Below, in pieces: positions 27,416 to 38,260 of a stretch of DNA of 64,000 nucleotides; position 1 is the first letter of the stretch, and every line of letters starts with the position of its first letter. The notes beneath the pieces were generated by a model, which saw only the letters and a list, made by a program, of their open reading frames with translations, searched no databases and was not told the DNA's origin. Origin of the DNA: Eudromia elegans (Eukaryota > Chordata > Aves > Tinamiformes > Tinamidae); assembly GCA_003342815.1 (NCBI GenBank), contig PTEX01000303.1:381660-445659 (forward strand), read 5' to 3'. The translations under genes were made by a program, and so were the position numbers.

Positions 27416-30400
27416 CAAACAAAATGCATTTTTCAGCTTTGATCTCTGCAAATGTGAAACAAATTGATCTTTCTTCTTGATGTACATCAATGCAATAATA
27501 TATGAAGTGATAGGAATTCAGCAAGGTCTTTAATTCTAAAACTTCTTAAATACTTGGGACATTCACCTGTCTACTGATATGCATGGCATTCTCATTAACC
27601 TCTCATAGCTTTTATGTTATTATTTGGCCATCAGCCAAATTAGGATTGCCAGATCTTATTGGTAAGGTGAAAACTGCAAAATTGCTCTGTGGTCCATTTA
27701 CTGAAAGTTCAGGAAGTCTCTAATTGACAGATTCCAATCTCAGATTTCTTTTCTTAGTATTGATGAAAATACAGAAAAAGACAATATTACTGTAATAATT
27801 CTAGTTCTAGTAGTGTCATGAAAATAAGTAACATACTAAGTTTTTCTTTGTGGTTGTTATGTATGTCCACAATTATATGTCCCAAATACATGCAAACATA
27901 TGTTTCAGATTTTATTGCAAACAGCAATAAAAAGATGCTTTCTCTGTTTCACAGTACGTTGCAATAAAGGCATTAAGCACACTGAGAATATCTGGTGAAT
28001 TTAAGATATTTCCAGAGAGAGAGACTCAAGAAATGAAATTGAGAGCAGATCAGAAGTTTCCATGTCTATGAATTATAGATTTTTGTTTATATTTATTTTA
28101 TGTGAAGTCATATGGTACAATAGTTTTAATTGGCATGACCAGATTGTGATCTCTTAAGTGCAGATATCTAAAGAGAAGCATGATTCAGTTGTCTAAAAGA
28201 TGTTAGTTTTGCATATATTTTCTCTCTTTCTGTAATACAGGATTTTATTCAGTTGTTTAAACATGGGCTCTTTTTAGCCTTTGAGCTACCTCGGAGTATC
28301 CAAGACATCCCCATGTGCAGTTAGTGGGTCTCTAGTGAACTACAGTCCTTCTGGCCTGACAGCTGTGTACCAGGACAGACTCTACTGTACTTCTCACCTG
28401 GCAGTATGCATTTATGTTTATGTAGCTGCACTAAGTATTGTCTCTGAGCTAGGGCTCTTTATATTCAGGAGTTATTATTTATGAATGCATGATACTGTGC
28501 TCTCAAGACTGGTTCTTACTCCCTAGAACTTGCCAAACAAGCAAAAGTTAAAGAAAGACTGTTTATAAAATTGAACTTGTGCAATCAATATCCACTAGAG
28601 CTATCTATTACATACTTGGATTATGTCGCTGGCTTCACTGAAAATTGTTCTGTACTGCTTAGCTAGGAGTTTTTGCTAAAAGTAAAAAAGGTTGAAAAGG
28701 ACTATGTTTGTCAGAAAGCTTTTATAGATTAGTTTATTGGTAGGGCATTTGAACCATAGATGACTGCATATGCACAATAATATCACATGTATGATTCATA
28801 ATTTCTTGACTTATTCACCCATGGCTGCAAAATGTGAGTACTTTCCTATACCATTATTGCTTCTGGTAGTGTTCCTCAATCACTTTGTGACACTTGATAT
28901 AAAAGATACAAAACAATACAAAATAGGACCTCAAAGCAGTTCATGGAATGCCACAAATGCATATTTTGTAGAATATCTGGAGTCAGTAATGTAATAATAC
29001 TTCTGTCTGAAATATTTTATTCGCAAAATAGCTACATGAATAGGAATTTACTTAAAACATTCTATTGATGGTATTCAAGTTTAACTTCAGTCATGGACTT
29101 CTACATTTGATCACATTATAGATATAGATAGATAAATATGTGTGCGTATATATGTATGCATTTTATTTAAAAAAAGAGAGTAAATATTTAACCACCAAAT
29201 ATAGTTTGTTTATCATGAGCACCAATAGTGTTTCTTAAATCCCTTACCCCACTCTGCCCCCCAAATCTTCAAAATGAAGATAGAATATAATCAGGTACAA
29301 ATTTTCATCCAGAAAACATCCTAAAAAATACTCACATTAAGTTAAGATCAAATTTCATTTTGTATTCCTATGGAATCAAGGTAAAATATAATTGAAAAGC
29401 CAAATTGTAATTATCGTAAGACTCGGGCAACTTAATTTTATAAATTTCAATGAACTCATTCCTAGTGCTTGACATGCCAAGTTAAGTTAGTAATTGTTTA
29501 CTAAATGTGTATCAGGTTTCCTTTTTTTGATTCTGAACATACAGAATTTTTTACATTTTTACATTTTACCTTTTTAGAAAGGGTTTTTTTTTTATTAATT
29601 TTATTGCTTCCTTCATATTTTTCTCCTGCAAATATTGAATCAGATTAATTCCGATGATTAAATTGTAATGTTATAACATTTCTGGGTTTTCAAAGTACAG
29701 AAAGTTAGAAAGTATTTTGCTAAAAATAATAGAGGAATTTTAGATTCTTCTATCTTTGCGTAAATTCTGTCTTCCTAGAGCTTCTGGAAACATGGAATTA
29801 TATTTCTTTACCTTTAGATAGAGGATTAGCTAGATAAAGTGGGAAGTAGGCCTAATTTCTCTAAAGATTATAATTAAACACTTTATTTAAATTGATAGTT
29901 ATAAAACTAGCTACTATATTATATATGCCTTGAGCACTACATTCTAAAGAGATCCTAAAATAAGGGTGTGAAAAGGTGTCAATATTTTCTTTGATACATA
30001 AAAGATTGCTAAAAGGGAAGAGTGATCAAATGTTCTTTTCTTTTGGAGTAAGACAAGAAGATATAAATTTGCTTTTTAACTTTGAATATTAAGGTTAGAG
30101 AAAGAAAAAAAACCAAAACATTTTTTTTTTCCTGAATGAGGGCTAAGCATTGCACAAACTACCAAGGAAGTTTGCAAAATCTCACTCTTCAAATATTTTC
30201 AAGAACAAGTCAGGCAAAAAGATAGGGGTCATCTATTCACAAAGAGTATATTTCAAGTATGTTATGAATTTTTTATTGAAATTTGAAATAAAATACTATT
30301 ATGTATTATATTTTATTGACAAAATTGAGAAAAAACATACACAGACACTAGACTATTAATTATTTGAAAGCTGAGGAAACAAGGAAATCTGTTCTCTCCT

Positions 30401-31316
30401 TTTAAAAATTATAAAAATAAATATCTTCAAATCAAACAGATGAACCAAAAACCCTCATAACTCTTTTGAATCCTTATTTGAAGATAGGTTCTGACCTGTA
30501 GGTATGTTAAAAGCACTTGGACCCTTTGATACTGTCAAATTTTACTTCCTCTCAGGTCCAAAAACACTGGATTTGCTTTGGCAGTAAAACATAACTTAAG
30601 GAGAAGAAGAGAGACCTCAGCATTGATTTGGTAGCAAAAGTATTCTTTGATAAAGAAGATTATGTATGATTGTATTCCCCTAGCATGAGAAGGTCATTGT
30701 AACCCATCAGGAGTCCCCTAGGACTCCAAAATTGAGCAAGTCATCTGCTGAATGTGATTATTTTATATATGAGTATTCCTCTGACTGCATTTAAAAAGAA
30801 ATTGCTGCCAGTTCACATTTGTGGATTCTAGTTGGCAAAGTATCCTCTAAAAATATCCACTGGGACAAGTTTTAATGTATGAAGGAACACTAACAAGGTT
30901 TGGGTTTGAAGTAGTCACTAGCATGTTTGAAATACAGAGTCTTCCAGGTCAGAAGATAAACATGCTATGGAACTCTGAATACCAAATTCTCAGAAATCTT
31001 AAAACCTGGGTAATGCAGAAGCTGAACAGGATTTTCTGGGGTCATGATTTCAGATTCATTAGTTAGATGTTCCTCAAATACATACCTGAACATTCCTTTC
31101 ATGGAAAAAAAATGAAAAACTGGTAAAGCTAGAAAAAAAGGAGTTTTGTTCCACATTCTAATGCAGTTTTATAAAACAGTTAAGATGTCCTGAATTAAAA
31201 AACAAAACAACACAAAACAAACTTTCCTTTTCTTCTAAGCAAAACTGGAATTGATTAGCTTAGAGGTACACTTCTGAAATATGGAAAGAGATGCTAATGC
31301 TCAAACACTGAAATCC

Positions 31317-31322
31317 ATCCAC
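31317..31322. repeat. Left 6-bp target-site duplication (ATCCAC)
   Basis: ATCCAC directly precedes the TG of the LTR and is repeated exactly at 31962-31967 after its terminal CA. Confidence 0.92.
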
Positions 31323-31329
31323 TGTTGGG

Positions 31330-31349
31330 GGATACCGCGGGCGGTATCC
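31330..31349. repeat. Palindrome at LTR-A 5' end, 9-bp arms
   Basis: GGATACCGC and GCGGTATCC flank GG, starting 8 nt inside the LTR. A hairpin at the same relative place is present in LTR type B. Confidence 0.9.
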
Positions 31350-31517
31350 TCTGAGGTAGTCTGCTCAAGACAAACTCTTTTATATAGTTTCTTTACTGTA
31401 AATAGTTTTATTGTTTTATTGTTTTGAATGTTGGGGGGGGAAAAAGAAGTTAAGACTTTTCCAGAAGTTTCTGGAAGGCTGGCAGCCACTAGTCTTTTGA
31501 CTGGTGTCTTTGCCCAG

Positions 31518-31630
31518 CCAATCAGTGACATGGGAAAGTGGGTTGCGACGCGAGATGTACCAATGAGAGTCGGGGGAGGGCCCGCCCCCGACCAATCATT
31601 TCATCTCCTGGAGTTTGATATGTTATAAAA
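31518..31630 (+). promoter_or_regulatory. LTR-A core promoter
   Basis: CCAAT boxes lie at 31518-31522, 31560-31564 and 31592-31596, a CCCGCCCC GC box at 31581-31588, and TTATAAAA at 31623-31630. This is a complete RNA polymerase II retroviral promoter arrangement, pointing rightward. Whether it is active now cannot be seen. Confidence 0.75.
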
Positions 31631-31961
31631 CCGGTGTTCCAGTTTGGATAAACGGTTTGTTGCCGAGTTTGGATCAGCTTTGCGTCGGTGTATTCCTTAT
31701 CCTGTGAGACTGGTGTGTGAGTGGTGTGTGATTATGGCACGAACTCCCCTTACCCTCCTGTATTCCTTTCCCTTCCGTCCTTCTCTATATTCTTGACCCC
31801 CTGGAACCTTTATTGTGGTGACCCACATTGGTGAAGAGCTTCGGGAAGCGCGGCTTTTCAAAGTTCTCGAGGCTTACGGGAGCCTAGCTCCTCGGAGGCG
31901 GTCTACGAGAGATAGTCGGGCGAGGTAAATAGGTTGCACCCCCGAGGGGCGCCCACCCGCA

Positions 31962-31967
31962 ATCCAC
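31962..31967. repeat. Right 6-bp target-site duplication (ATCCAC)
   Basis: Exact partner of 31317-31322. Confidence 0.92.
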
Positions 31968-32707
31968 TTTGATGTGCTCTAGAGTTTTTCAAACATCCAA
32001 ATGTACCTAATAAACATGACCTAGTATCTGCCCTTCTGGACTTTGAGTTCAAGGTCTATCAGGACACCATCTTCACTCAAATTGTACAGAATCCTTCAAC
32101 AAAGTATCTCAATCCTACCTTGGTTCATCCCCTATGAAAGGCAGTGTTGTTCTAATATTATGATTGTAACTGGGTGTTAGCTATCTGGAACTCAATCTAA
32201 ATCTAAAAAAATAGTAAATAGTGCTAGTTGAGATGGTAGAACATTAAGTATCTGCAAGAGCCTGGTATTTATGAAACAAAACCTTTGGGAAAATTTACTG
32301 AAATAACAGTAGAGTTCAGACGGGTTTCACCAGGAAATCTCATACTACTTCAGTCATCCGTGTTGAGACCACTGATATGAGCACTATGTGTTTAAGTTCT
32401 GCTTCTTCTGGTTTTTACCAAATGCTTTGCAATTTAAGGATGTCTTTACTACATGAAAGAAAGTTAGTCCTGTTATCTCAGTAATTCTAATCTCTTCCTT
32501 CAAACAAAGGTTTAGGTTCAGCACAAATAATAATTTATTTTAATAAATCACTGGGAAATTAGATATGATTACAAGTGTTATCCAAAATGATTACTGTTCC
32601 ATGCTGAGTATGTGAAAAGCAAAAATTTCTTCTAAAAAAACCAGCAAAAAGTGGACAGTATTACTGACTCTTCTACCTTTGCCTGTTAAAATATACTTTC
32701 AAGAAAA
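31968..32707. other. AT-rich spacer between two solo LTRs
   Basis: About 740 bp of AT-rich unique DNA. It contains no retroviral interior, so the flanking LTRs are not the two ends of one provirus. Confidence 0.75.
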
Positions 32708-32713
32708 CAAAAC
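32708..32713. repeat. Left 6-bp target-site duplication (CAAAAC)
   Basis: CAAAAC before the TG of the LTR is repeated exactly at 33320-33325. Confidence 0.92.
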
Positions 32714-32716
32714 TGT

Positions 32717-32738
32717 TGCAGGCCATTTTAGGCCTGCA
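32717..32738. repeat. Hairpin at LTR-B 5' end, 8-bp arms
   Basis: TGCAGGCC and GGCCTGCA around ATTTTA, starting 3 nt inside the LTR. It is unchanged in the second copy at 46390-46411. Confidence 0.9.
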
Positions 32739-32931
32739 CCCTTACGCGTGTGCTCAAGATGAGCCCCCATTTACGTGTGTATTGATTTGTTACATTTATT
32801 TGTTGTATTTGTAATGTTAATTGTTGAGACCTGTTTTGTTCCTTACACTTGTGTTGTAGAATGTTCCTGAACCCTCCCGAATCTTCCCCCGCACCTGCCC
32901 CTGTCAGTCATTTGTTGAACCCTCCCATTAC

Positions 32932-33056
32932 CCAATCACATCCCTGAGAAACTTTTCCTTTACCCAAAGATCCTTAAGATTCGTGCTTTGTTGTACCAAT
33001 CATTTTACTCCGTTTATTTGAGACTTTTATATAAGGAATGTTTGTTCCATAATAAA
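32932..33056 (+). promoter_or_regulatory. LTR-B copy 1 promoter and poly(A) signal
   Basis: Two CCAAT boxes, TTTATATAA and AATAAA follow in order within 125 bp. The segment between the two CCAAT boxes (about 32948-32990) is where this copy differs most from the copy at 46387. Confidence 0.78.
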
Positions 33057-33319
33057 GGTTCCCACTTTGCACCCCCACGTGCGTGCGTGTCTTGCCTCGG
33101 TGGGACAGGCACTCCGTGGGTGTGGGGGCCCTCCACTAACTTACCTTCCACCCTGGGACCATCGGAGGTGGAGTTGAGAGTTCGGTGACCCGCCCGGGGC
33201 ATGTTCTGCCAAGGAGCTAGCTAGGATTCGGGTGAGACTGGGCGCTTGGGTTTGGCGCTGGGCTTTTGGGAATCCCCGGGTTCTCCCTAATTATCCTTTT
33301 GGGGAAAGGCCTCACCGCA

Positions 33320-33325
33320 CAAAAC
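33320..33325. repeat. Right 6-bp target-site duplication (CAAAAC)
   Basis: Exact partner of 32708-32713. Confidence 0.92.
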
Positions 33326-34768
33326 AATAAGATAACAAAAATACTCCCAAACAAATACCCATTTTTAAATATAATGCTCTTTAGTTTATTATGAGACAAG
33401 CTATCTTTTGTTAGCAGTATTAAGACTCAGTATTTATATTCCTAATTTTTCTCAAAATCGTAAGTATGCTCTTTGTCACCACCACAGCTAGTACTCCATA
33501 AGCAACAGGAATCCACTAATACTATCACTATCAGAGTATTAAAAAAGCTTACCTATTTATGCTGTTACTGTTTGTGCTGACTTTGTGTAGCATATTAATA
33601 GTGGACTATTTATTAAACTTTTATGAAAATGGTAAGTTATTCACAATCAGTAGAGCAGTTTTGTTGTCCTCTCTGATGCAGCATGTAGCACCTTTTATAA
33701 TAAATTAGCTGTGATGATGTGATTTTTCTGGCTATCACAACTAATAAAGTTTACATTTTGCAAAGTCCATTTTTCTGTGAAATTTATGTTTTCATAACAA
33801 AAATGGGAATGATTTGGTTTTGCATTGGAACAGATGCAAAAGTGGATAAAAGTGGATAAAAGGAAATAAAGCCATGAAAAGCACTGGTTTGAAATGTGAT
33901 TATAAATTAATGAGGAATGTTTGATGAAACATTGGGATTTCAAGCTGTTTTGACCTTATAAGTTTTTGATAATTCTAAGGTCATTCTAACTTTAATGAAG
34001 TTGAAAGGCAGACCTTTAATCTAATAAATGAGTAACAGGATCAAGCCAAGTGGCTGATTTTCCTTTTATTCTTATTGCTAAAATTTTCAATGACATATTT
34101 TGATGTTTGGACAGGGATATAGAATTTTTAGACTGAGGTCAGAAGATTTTAAAATATATGCCATATCTTAAGTTCTAGTATATGTTTTAAATTGATAATA
34201 GAGTTCAAATGTAGTTTAAAATATCTGAAGGAGGTGCAGAGAAAAGAGGTTAGGCTGGATCAAAATTTGAATTCAGCACATCACTGGCTGAAATATATGA
34301 TTTGTCATTCTTTTGTTTCAGGACAAAATATTTATCTGCTTATCAGGCCTTTTGCCTGATTTTATCTTGTCTTATAAAGTAACCCATAACTTCTCTGAAT
34401 TCCCTCCATCTTTGAGAATTGTTTCAAATATCTTATTAAGAGAGAGAACTTAGTATTTTGTTTTGCTACAGATATTTGTGAATATATATCTCCATGCAAA
34501 GTAAGATTTGACTTAGCACCTCAGTAATGTGGCTTTCTGACTTATGTGCTATGTCTGGACTGTGAGCAGTCAGCCCAGAAAGTCAGTGTGTTTCTCTTCA
34601 CAGAAACATGGTCTTTGGTCTTTGTAATGAGTTTTGGATTTCCTTTATTTTGGCAGGGAAACATAGGGGAAAAAAGGGCGTACTCCAAATTGCTTCTTCT
34701 GCATTCCATGGAGAAGCAAAAATTCTAATTTCTTTTGGAAGGTGGAAAGCAGACTGAATATTTGGTAC
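33326..34768. other. AT-rich noncoding DNA
   Basis: No gene seen. A 10-bp unit AAAAGTGGAT is repeated twice in tandem at 33838-33857. Confidence 0.7.
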
Positions 34769-34890
34769 CTGGATGCCACCCTTTGCCATGCGCTCTGGGT
34801 GTCCCTGCTGGAGCAGAGGAGTTGGACCAGATGATCTCTAGAGGTCCCTTCTAACTTCAACTATTCTGTTATTCTGTGATTCTCTGTGAT
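34769..34890 (+). mobile_element. CR1 LINE 3' UTR fragment, plus strand
   Basis: About 120 bp of CR1 3' end. TGGATGCCACCCTTTGCCATG, split by CGCTCT, leads into TGGACCAGATGATCTCTAGAGG, with GTCCCTTCTAAC next, and the element closes with degenerate octamers (ATTCTGTT, ATTCTGTG, ATTCTCTGTG). No ORF2 sequence is left. The octamer decay suggests it is older than the copy at 2499. Confidence 0.88.
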
Positions 34891-36262
34891 TTTAGCTCAA
34901 GCAAGATCTGAGCAACAAAAACATTTAACAGAGATATTTAAGATTTTACATGTTTCCTTATATATATAAAATTAAGACTTAAGAAACTAAAATGGTATCA
35001 GGAATATTTCAGCATTTTTTGCTGTGGTTCTAGAATACAAACATATATGAAACACTCAATTTCAAGGTGTCTTAAGTTTTGCATTTTCTTTTATTCTGCA
35101 CTAGAGATTTGACGTTTACCACATTGTCTGCAAAAAGAAAAAGAAGAAAGGAATAATTCCAGTTTTAATGTAGTCCAGCAGAAGAGAAAAGGTGTTATTA
35201 GGCCATATGATAGTGGCTAACTGAATTTGGGAAGATCAGCTTGTTTTGGAATTTATAGAGCACTAGCTTCATTTGGTATGGCTGTCATAAATCACAGGAC
35301 AAGAAATTGTAACATATTTAGTATCATATTTTGTTCTACTCTACCACAGAACATTTACATATATCAGAAAAACTGTATCTCAGATGATAGGATTTTAGAT
35401 GTCGGTTATTTGTAGGTCATGATTAGGACAAATCCTTACCGCAGTTTGCAAGTTCAGCAGCCAGAACTGAAAAGCATAGTAAAATACAGTATAAGTTCAA
35501 TGAACGTAACTATTTTGTGGTGTTTTTTCATTAAATAACTTTAATAAGACATAGAAAATACCTTGCTGCACATGTTCAGTACTTTTTTTTTGAACCCACA
35601 AGAATGACATGTTATGTCAGATGGTTAAGCCCATGATAAAGACTTGAAAGGTGACAGACACATACTGTCTAGATGACTGCAATCTGCTCTGTCTTAGCAG
35701 ACTCCCTTTTAAAGATCATAGACATGGTAAAATACTTTTTGATTAGAGAACACTAGTTCCTTATAATCAAAAATTATTCTAGGATTGCATATTTTAAAAA
35801 TATTTTTGTTAGTTTTTCAAAATATCTACTTAGAATAGGGCAGAAATAACTCATTAAAATATACAGTAAATAATACATTCTGTTTAAGATCCCACAGACA
35901 AGAATCCTATCTATATAGGAAAAATATAAATATGCTCATATTTATAAATATAAAATATAACAAATATAAAATATTTATTTTAAATATTTTGAAATATAAA
36001 AATATTACTAGCCTATAACTAAAAATTCGTGAAGGCCTAAATTATTTAGTCTTCATACTTATTTATCAGTGCTAAAAAATATTTAAGATGATAATAGCAT
36101 TTAACATGTCTTCTTCCTGAGTTCACGCATGATTCATTCCAAGAAATCATATTTATTGGAACAGCATATTTTAATTTTATGCAAGACTTGCAGTAGGCTG
36201 ACATTATAAATCTAATAAGTATGTCTCAAAGATTAATATTCCTCTGCACAGTATGGTGCCAG

Positions 36263-36330
36263 TTATATATATATGTATATATATGTATACACACACATAA
36301 ATGATAAATATATATATATTTAAATAAATG
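36263..36330. repeat. Degenerate (TA)n/(TATG)n microsatellite
   Basis: TATATATATATGTATATATATG followed by TACACACACA and more TA units, with interruptions. Confidence 0.8.
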
Positions 36331-37184
36331 ATAAATATAGAGAAATATAGAGATTTTCTTTTCCCTTTTTTTAAAAAAAAAAATTCAATAGAAGAAAGGA
36401 GGAGAGAAAGAGATGACTGAATTTTCTTCATTGCTTATATTGCCATGTCTTAAGTTGCGTGCAAAATGACAGCATGAGGGACCTTTCCCAGGCCCTATAA
36501 CATGATTGTCTTTACTATTAAGGATGGTCCTGCCTACACTTGCCTTTCTATAGTGCAATTCCTGGGCATTTGGGAGCATCGGCGCATTCCTGGGACCCGT
36601 CATAATAGACCATTCACAGACACCCACTCTGGAGACTGACAGACATAAGCCAGCCTGTAATAGCTATTCTCAGTGCCCCTGGGCACAGACTTTTAGCAAC
36701 ATAAATGTCACTGCAGGCTACAACACATCACAGATAAACTAGGCTGTCTGTATTGTAGATGCACAAAGCTGAATTAGATATTCTCTAGGCTGTTTTTTTT
36801 TTATAATCAGTGGAGACAAATAATCATCTGTAAGTAATTTGAATTATTATTTGTCCAAGGTATATAAATATGCACCTTATATAATTTACTAGATAGCTCT
36901 TATATGTAACTATTGTTTGAATAGCTTCATTAACTCATGAATGGCATTCTGAGGCTAAACCTATGCTACTAAATTTTACATGTGCAGAGATGCTTCCAGG
37001 AATGAAGACCAACTGGAGCAGAAGACATACATTGTTCTAGTAAACTCTGTTAACTTGTCAAGGTATGTAGCTTTCTCCAGACTTCTTACAGGGGATATCC
37101 TGGGGATATTGTTGCTCCTGAAGCACCCTGAAGATTGCCTGGTGAATACTGGAACAAAACATATGTGGAACAAAAACATGCCAA

Positions 37185-37188
<4 letters not shown>

Positions 37189-37219
<31 letters not shown>
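37189..37219. repeat. T31 homopolymer
   Basis: Thirty-one T. On the minus strand it would be a poly(A), but no retrotransposed body is evident upstream of it on that strand. Confidence 0.85.
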
Positions 37220-37951
37220 CCACTGCTTGGAGAATTTCTTCAAGTGACTAAATCTCCACTGAATATAAAGGGAGCCTTCAGAAGTTGTTTGGATGTACTT
37301 GTGTCTACTGTAGATGTTTGGCAGATAAAGTCTATTTCTCACAGTTCATATTAGAGAGTGAATTTAAACCTCATCTTCACAGAAATAATTATGTCGTCTA
37401 TGGCTTTATGGTGACATTTTTTATTATTATTTAAAATCTTATAATACTTATATCACACATTTTAAGAGGTCTTCTGCAAGCTTAAATTTACATATTAGTC
37501 CACATCTTGTACAAGTACTTCTCTGGAAGGGATATAATATTTTTAATATTTATTTTAGCATTACTTATACACACACAGATCATAAAGTATCTCTAACTAA
37601 TTTTAACATTTAGTAATCAAAGAATGCATTTTCATTCAAAACACACATGCACACACATATTTATAAAGAAAAAGGTAATCTTAGTAGTTTTTCTTTTACA
37701 TTCTCCAAAAAAGTATTAAGATTGCTTCAAACAATGTTTACAGAAAGGTAAGATCCTGCACACTTATCTGACCACATAGATTATTTATATTAGAAACTAT
37801 TGAATCAGTAAAATATTTTTGGAAGTCTTTTACAAAAATGACTGATGTTCATCCTGTAATGCTTGTTTTTTAGTAGGTTAATCTATTGAATTAATGTCCA
37901 AAGATAAGAAGAGACAATATATATCAGAGAGAGAGAAAAAAAAAGGCAACT

Positions 37952-37954
<3 letters not shown>

Positions 37955-37982
<28 letters not shown>
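37955..37982. repeat. T28 run abutting a minus-strand CR1 3' end
   Basis: Twenty-eight T immediately left of the CR1 at 37983. Read in the CR1 direction this is an A28 at the element's 3' terminus, where CR1 normally has only octamer repeats. Confidence 0.85.
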
Positions 37983-37985
<3 letters not shown>

Positions 37986-38260
37986 GAATTACAGAGTGAT
38001 TAAGGTTGGAGGGGACCACTTGAGATCATCTAGTCCAACCCCCCTGCTCGAGGGACACCTAGAGCACGTGGCACAGGGTGGCATCCAGGTGGGTTTGGAA
38101 GATCTCCAGAAAAGGAGACTCCACAGCCTCTCTGGGCAGCCTGTCTCAGGGCTCTGTCACTCTCATAGTCAAGAAATTCTTCCTCATGTGGAGATGGAAC
38201 TTCCTGTGCTTCAATTTTTACAGATTATCCCTTTTTCTGTCTCTGACCATCATCTTCCAG
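37983..38260 (-). mobile_element. CR1 LINE 3' end, minus strand
   Basis: Reading leftward, it holds the end of ORF2 (the CR1 C-terminal block around EIFQTHLDA-like sequence, now disrupted) and the 3' UTR with its GGACTAGATGATCTCAAGTG segment. It ends in a decayed octamer CAGAATTACAGAGT on the plus strand. The right edge is approximate; homology fades after the segment that normally precedes the CR1 'TCACTGGTCA' block. It is attached to a T28 run. Confidence 0.87.

Larger units (their letters stand above)
20063..31316. other. AT-rich noncoding DNA, no gene seen
   Basis: Eleven kb without a recognisable exon, RNA gene or transposon. Simple repeats are listed separately. Small GC-richer islands of unknown origin lie at 23700-23935 and 28270-28420. 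Perfect short palindromes occur at 27477-27490 (TTGATGTACATCAA) and 30710-30727 (7-bp arms), within chance expectation. A 67-codon frame at 22884-23087 begins with a hydrophobic stretch but lacks any other support. Confidence 0.65.
31323..31961 (+). mobile_element. Solo LTR type A (class II ERV-like), 639 bp
   Basis: An endogenous retrovirus long terminal repeat left after LTR-LTR recombination. It begins TGTTGGGGGATACC, ends CACCCGCA, and is flanked by a perfect ATCCAC duplication, so both ends are exact. Six-bp duplications fit class II (alpha/beta-like, ERVK) integrases. U3 starts with a palindrome (31330-31349) and carries three CCAAT boxes, a GC box and a TATA box at 31623-31630. The poly(A) signal position holds only a degenerate GATAAA at about 31647. 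A TGGTGACCC block sits 145 nt before the 3' end. No gag, pol or env sequence adjoins. It shares end motifs with the LTRs at 32714, 46387 and 54199 but not their body sequence. GC content far exceeds the surroundings. Confidence 0.93.
32714..33319 (+). mobile_element. Solo LTR type B, copy 1, 606 bp
   Basis: A solo ERV LTR starting TGTTGCAGGCCATTTT and ending CTCACCGCA, with a perfect CAAAAC duplication on each side. U3 starts with a hairpin (TGCAGGCC / GGCCTGCA, 32717-32738). CCAAT boxes lie at 32932-32936 and 32996-33000, a TATA box TTTATATAA at about 33026-33034 and AATAAA at 33051-33056. The poly(A) signal is only about 20 nt after the TATA box, so it should lie at or before the cap site, leaving a very short R as in beta-like retroviruses. 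GGTGACCC at 33184-33191 lies about 135 nt before the end. A near-identical copy sits at 46387-46990. No viral coding sequence is attached. Confidence 0.94.
34891..37954. other. AT-rich noncoding DNA with a GC-richer island
   Basis: No gene seen. 35930-36010 and 36263-36340 are AT microsatellite-like tracts. 36440-36715 is a GC-richer island that I could not assign to any element. A T31 run is at 37189-37219; the 124-codon frame across it is an artefact of reading through poly-T. Confidence 0.65.

Noticed and set aside
31816..31833. TGGTGACCC as a true primer-binding site after an LTR
   Set aside because: Target-site duplications place the LTR end at 31961, so the motif is internal to the LTR.
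36980..37354. 124-codon frame
   Set aside because: It reads through the T31 run as poly-Phe and has an opposing frame of poly-Lys; it is an artefact of the homopolymer.
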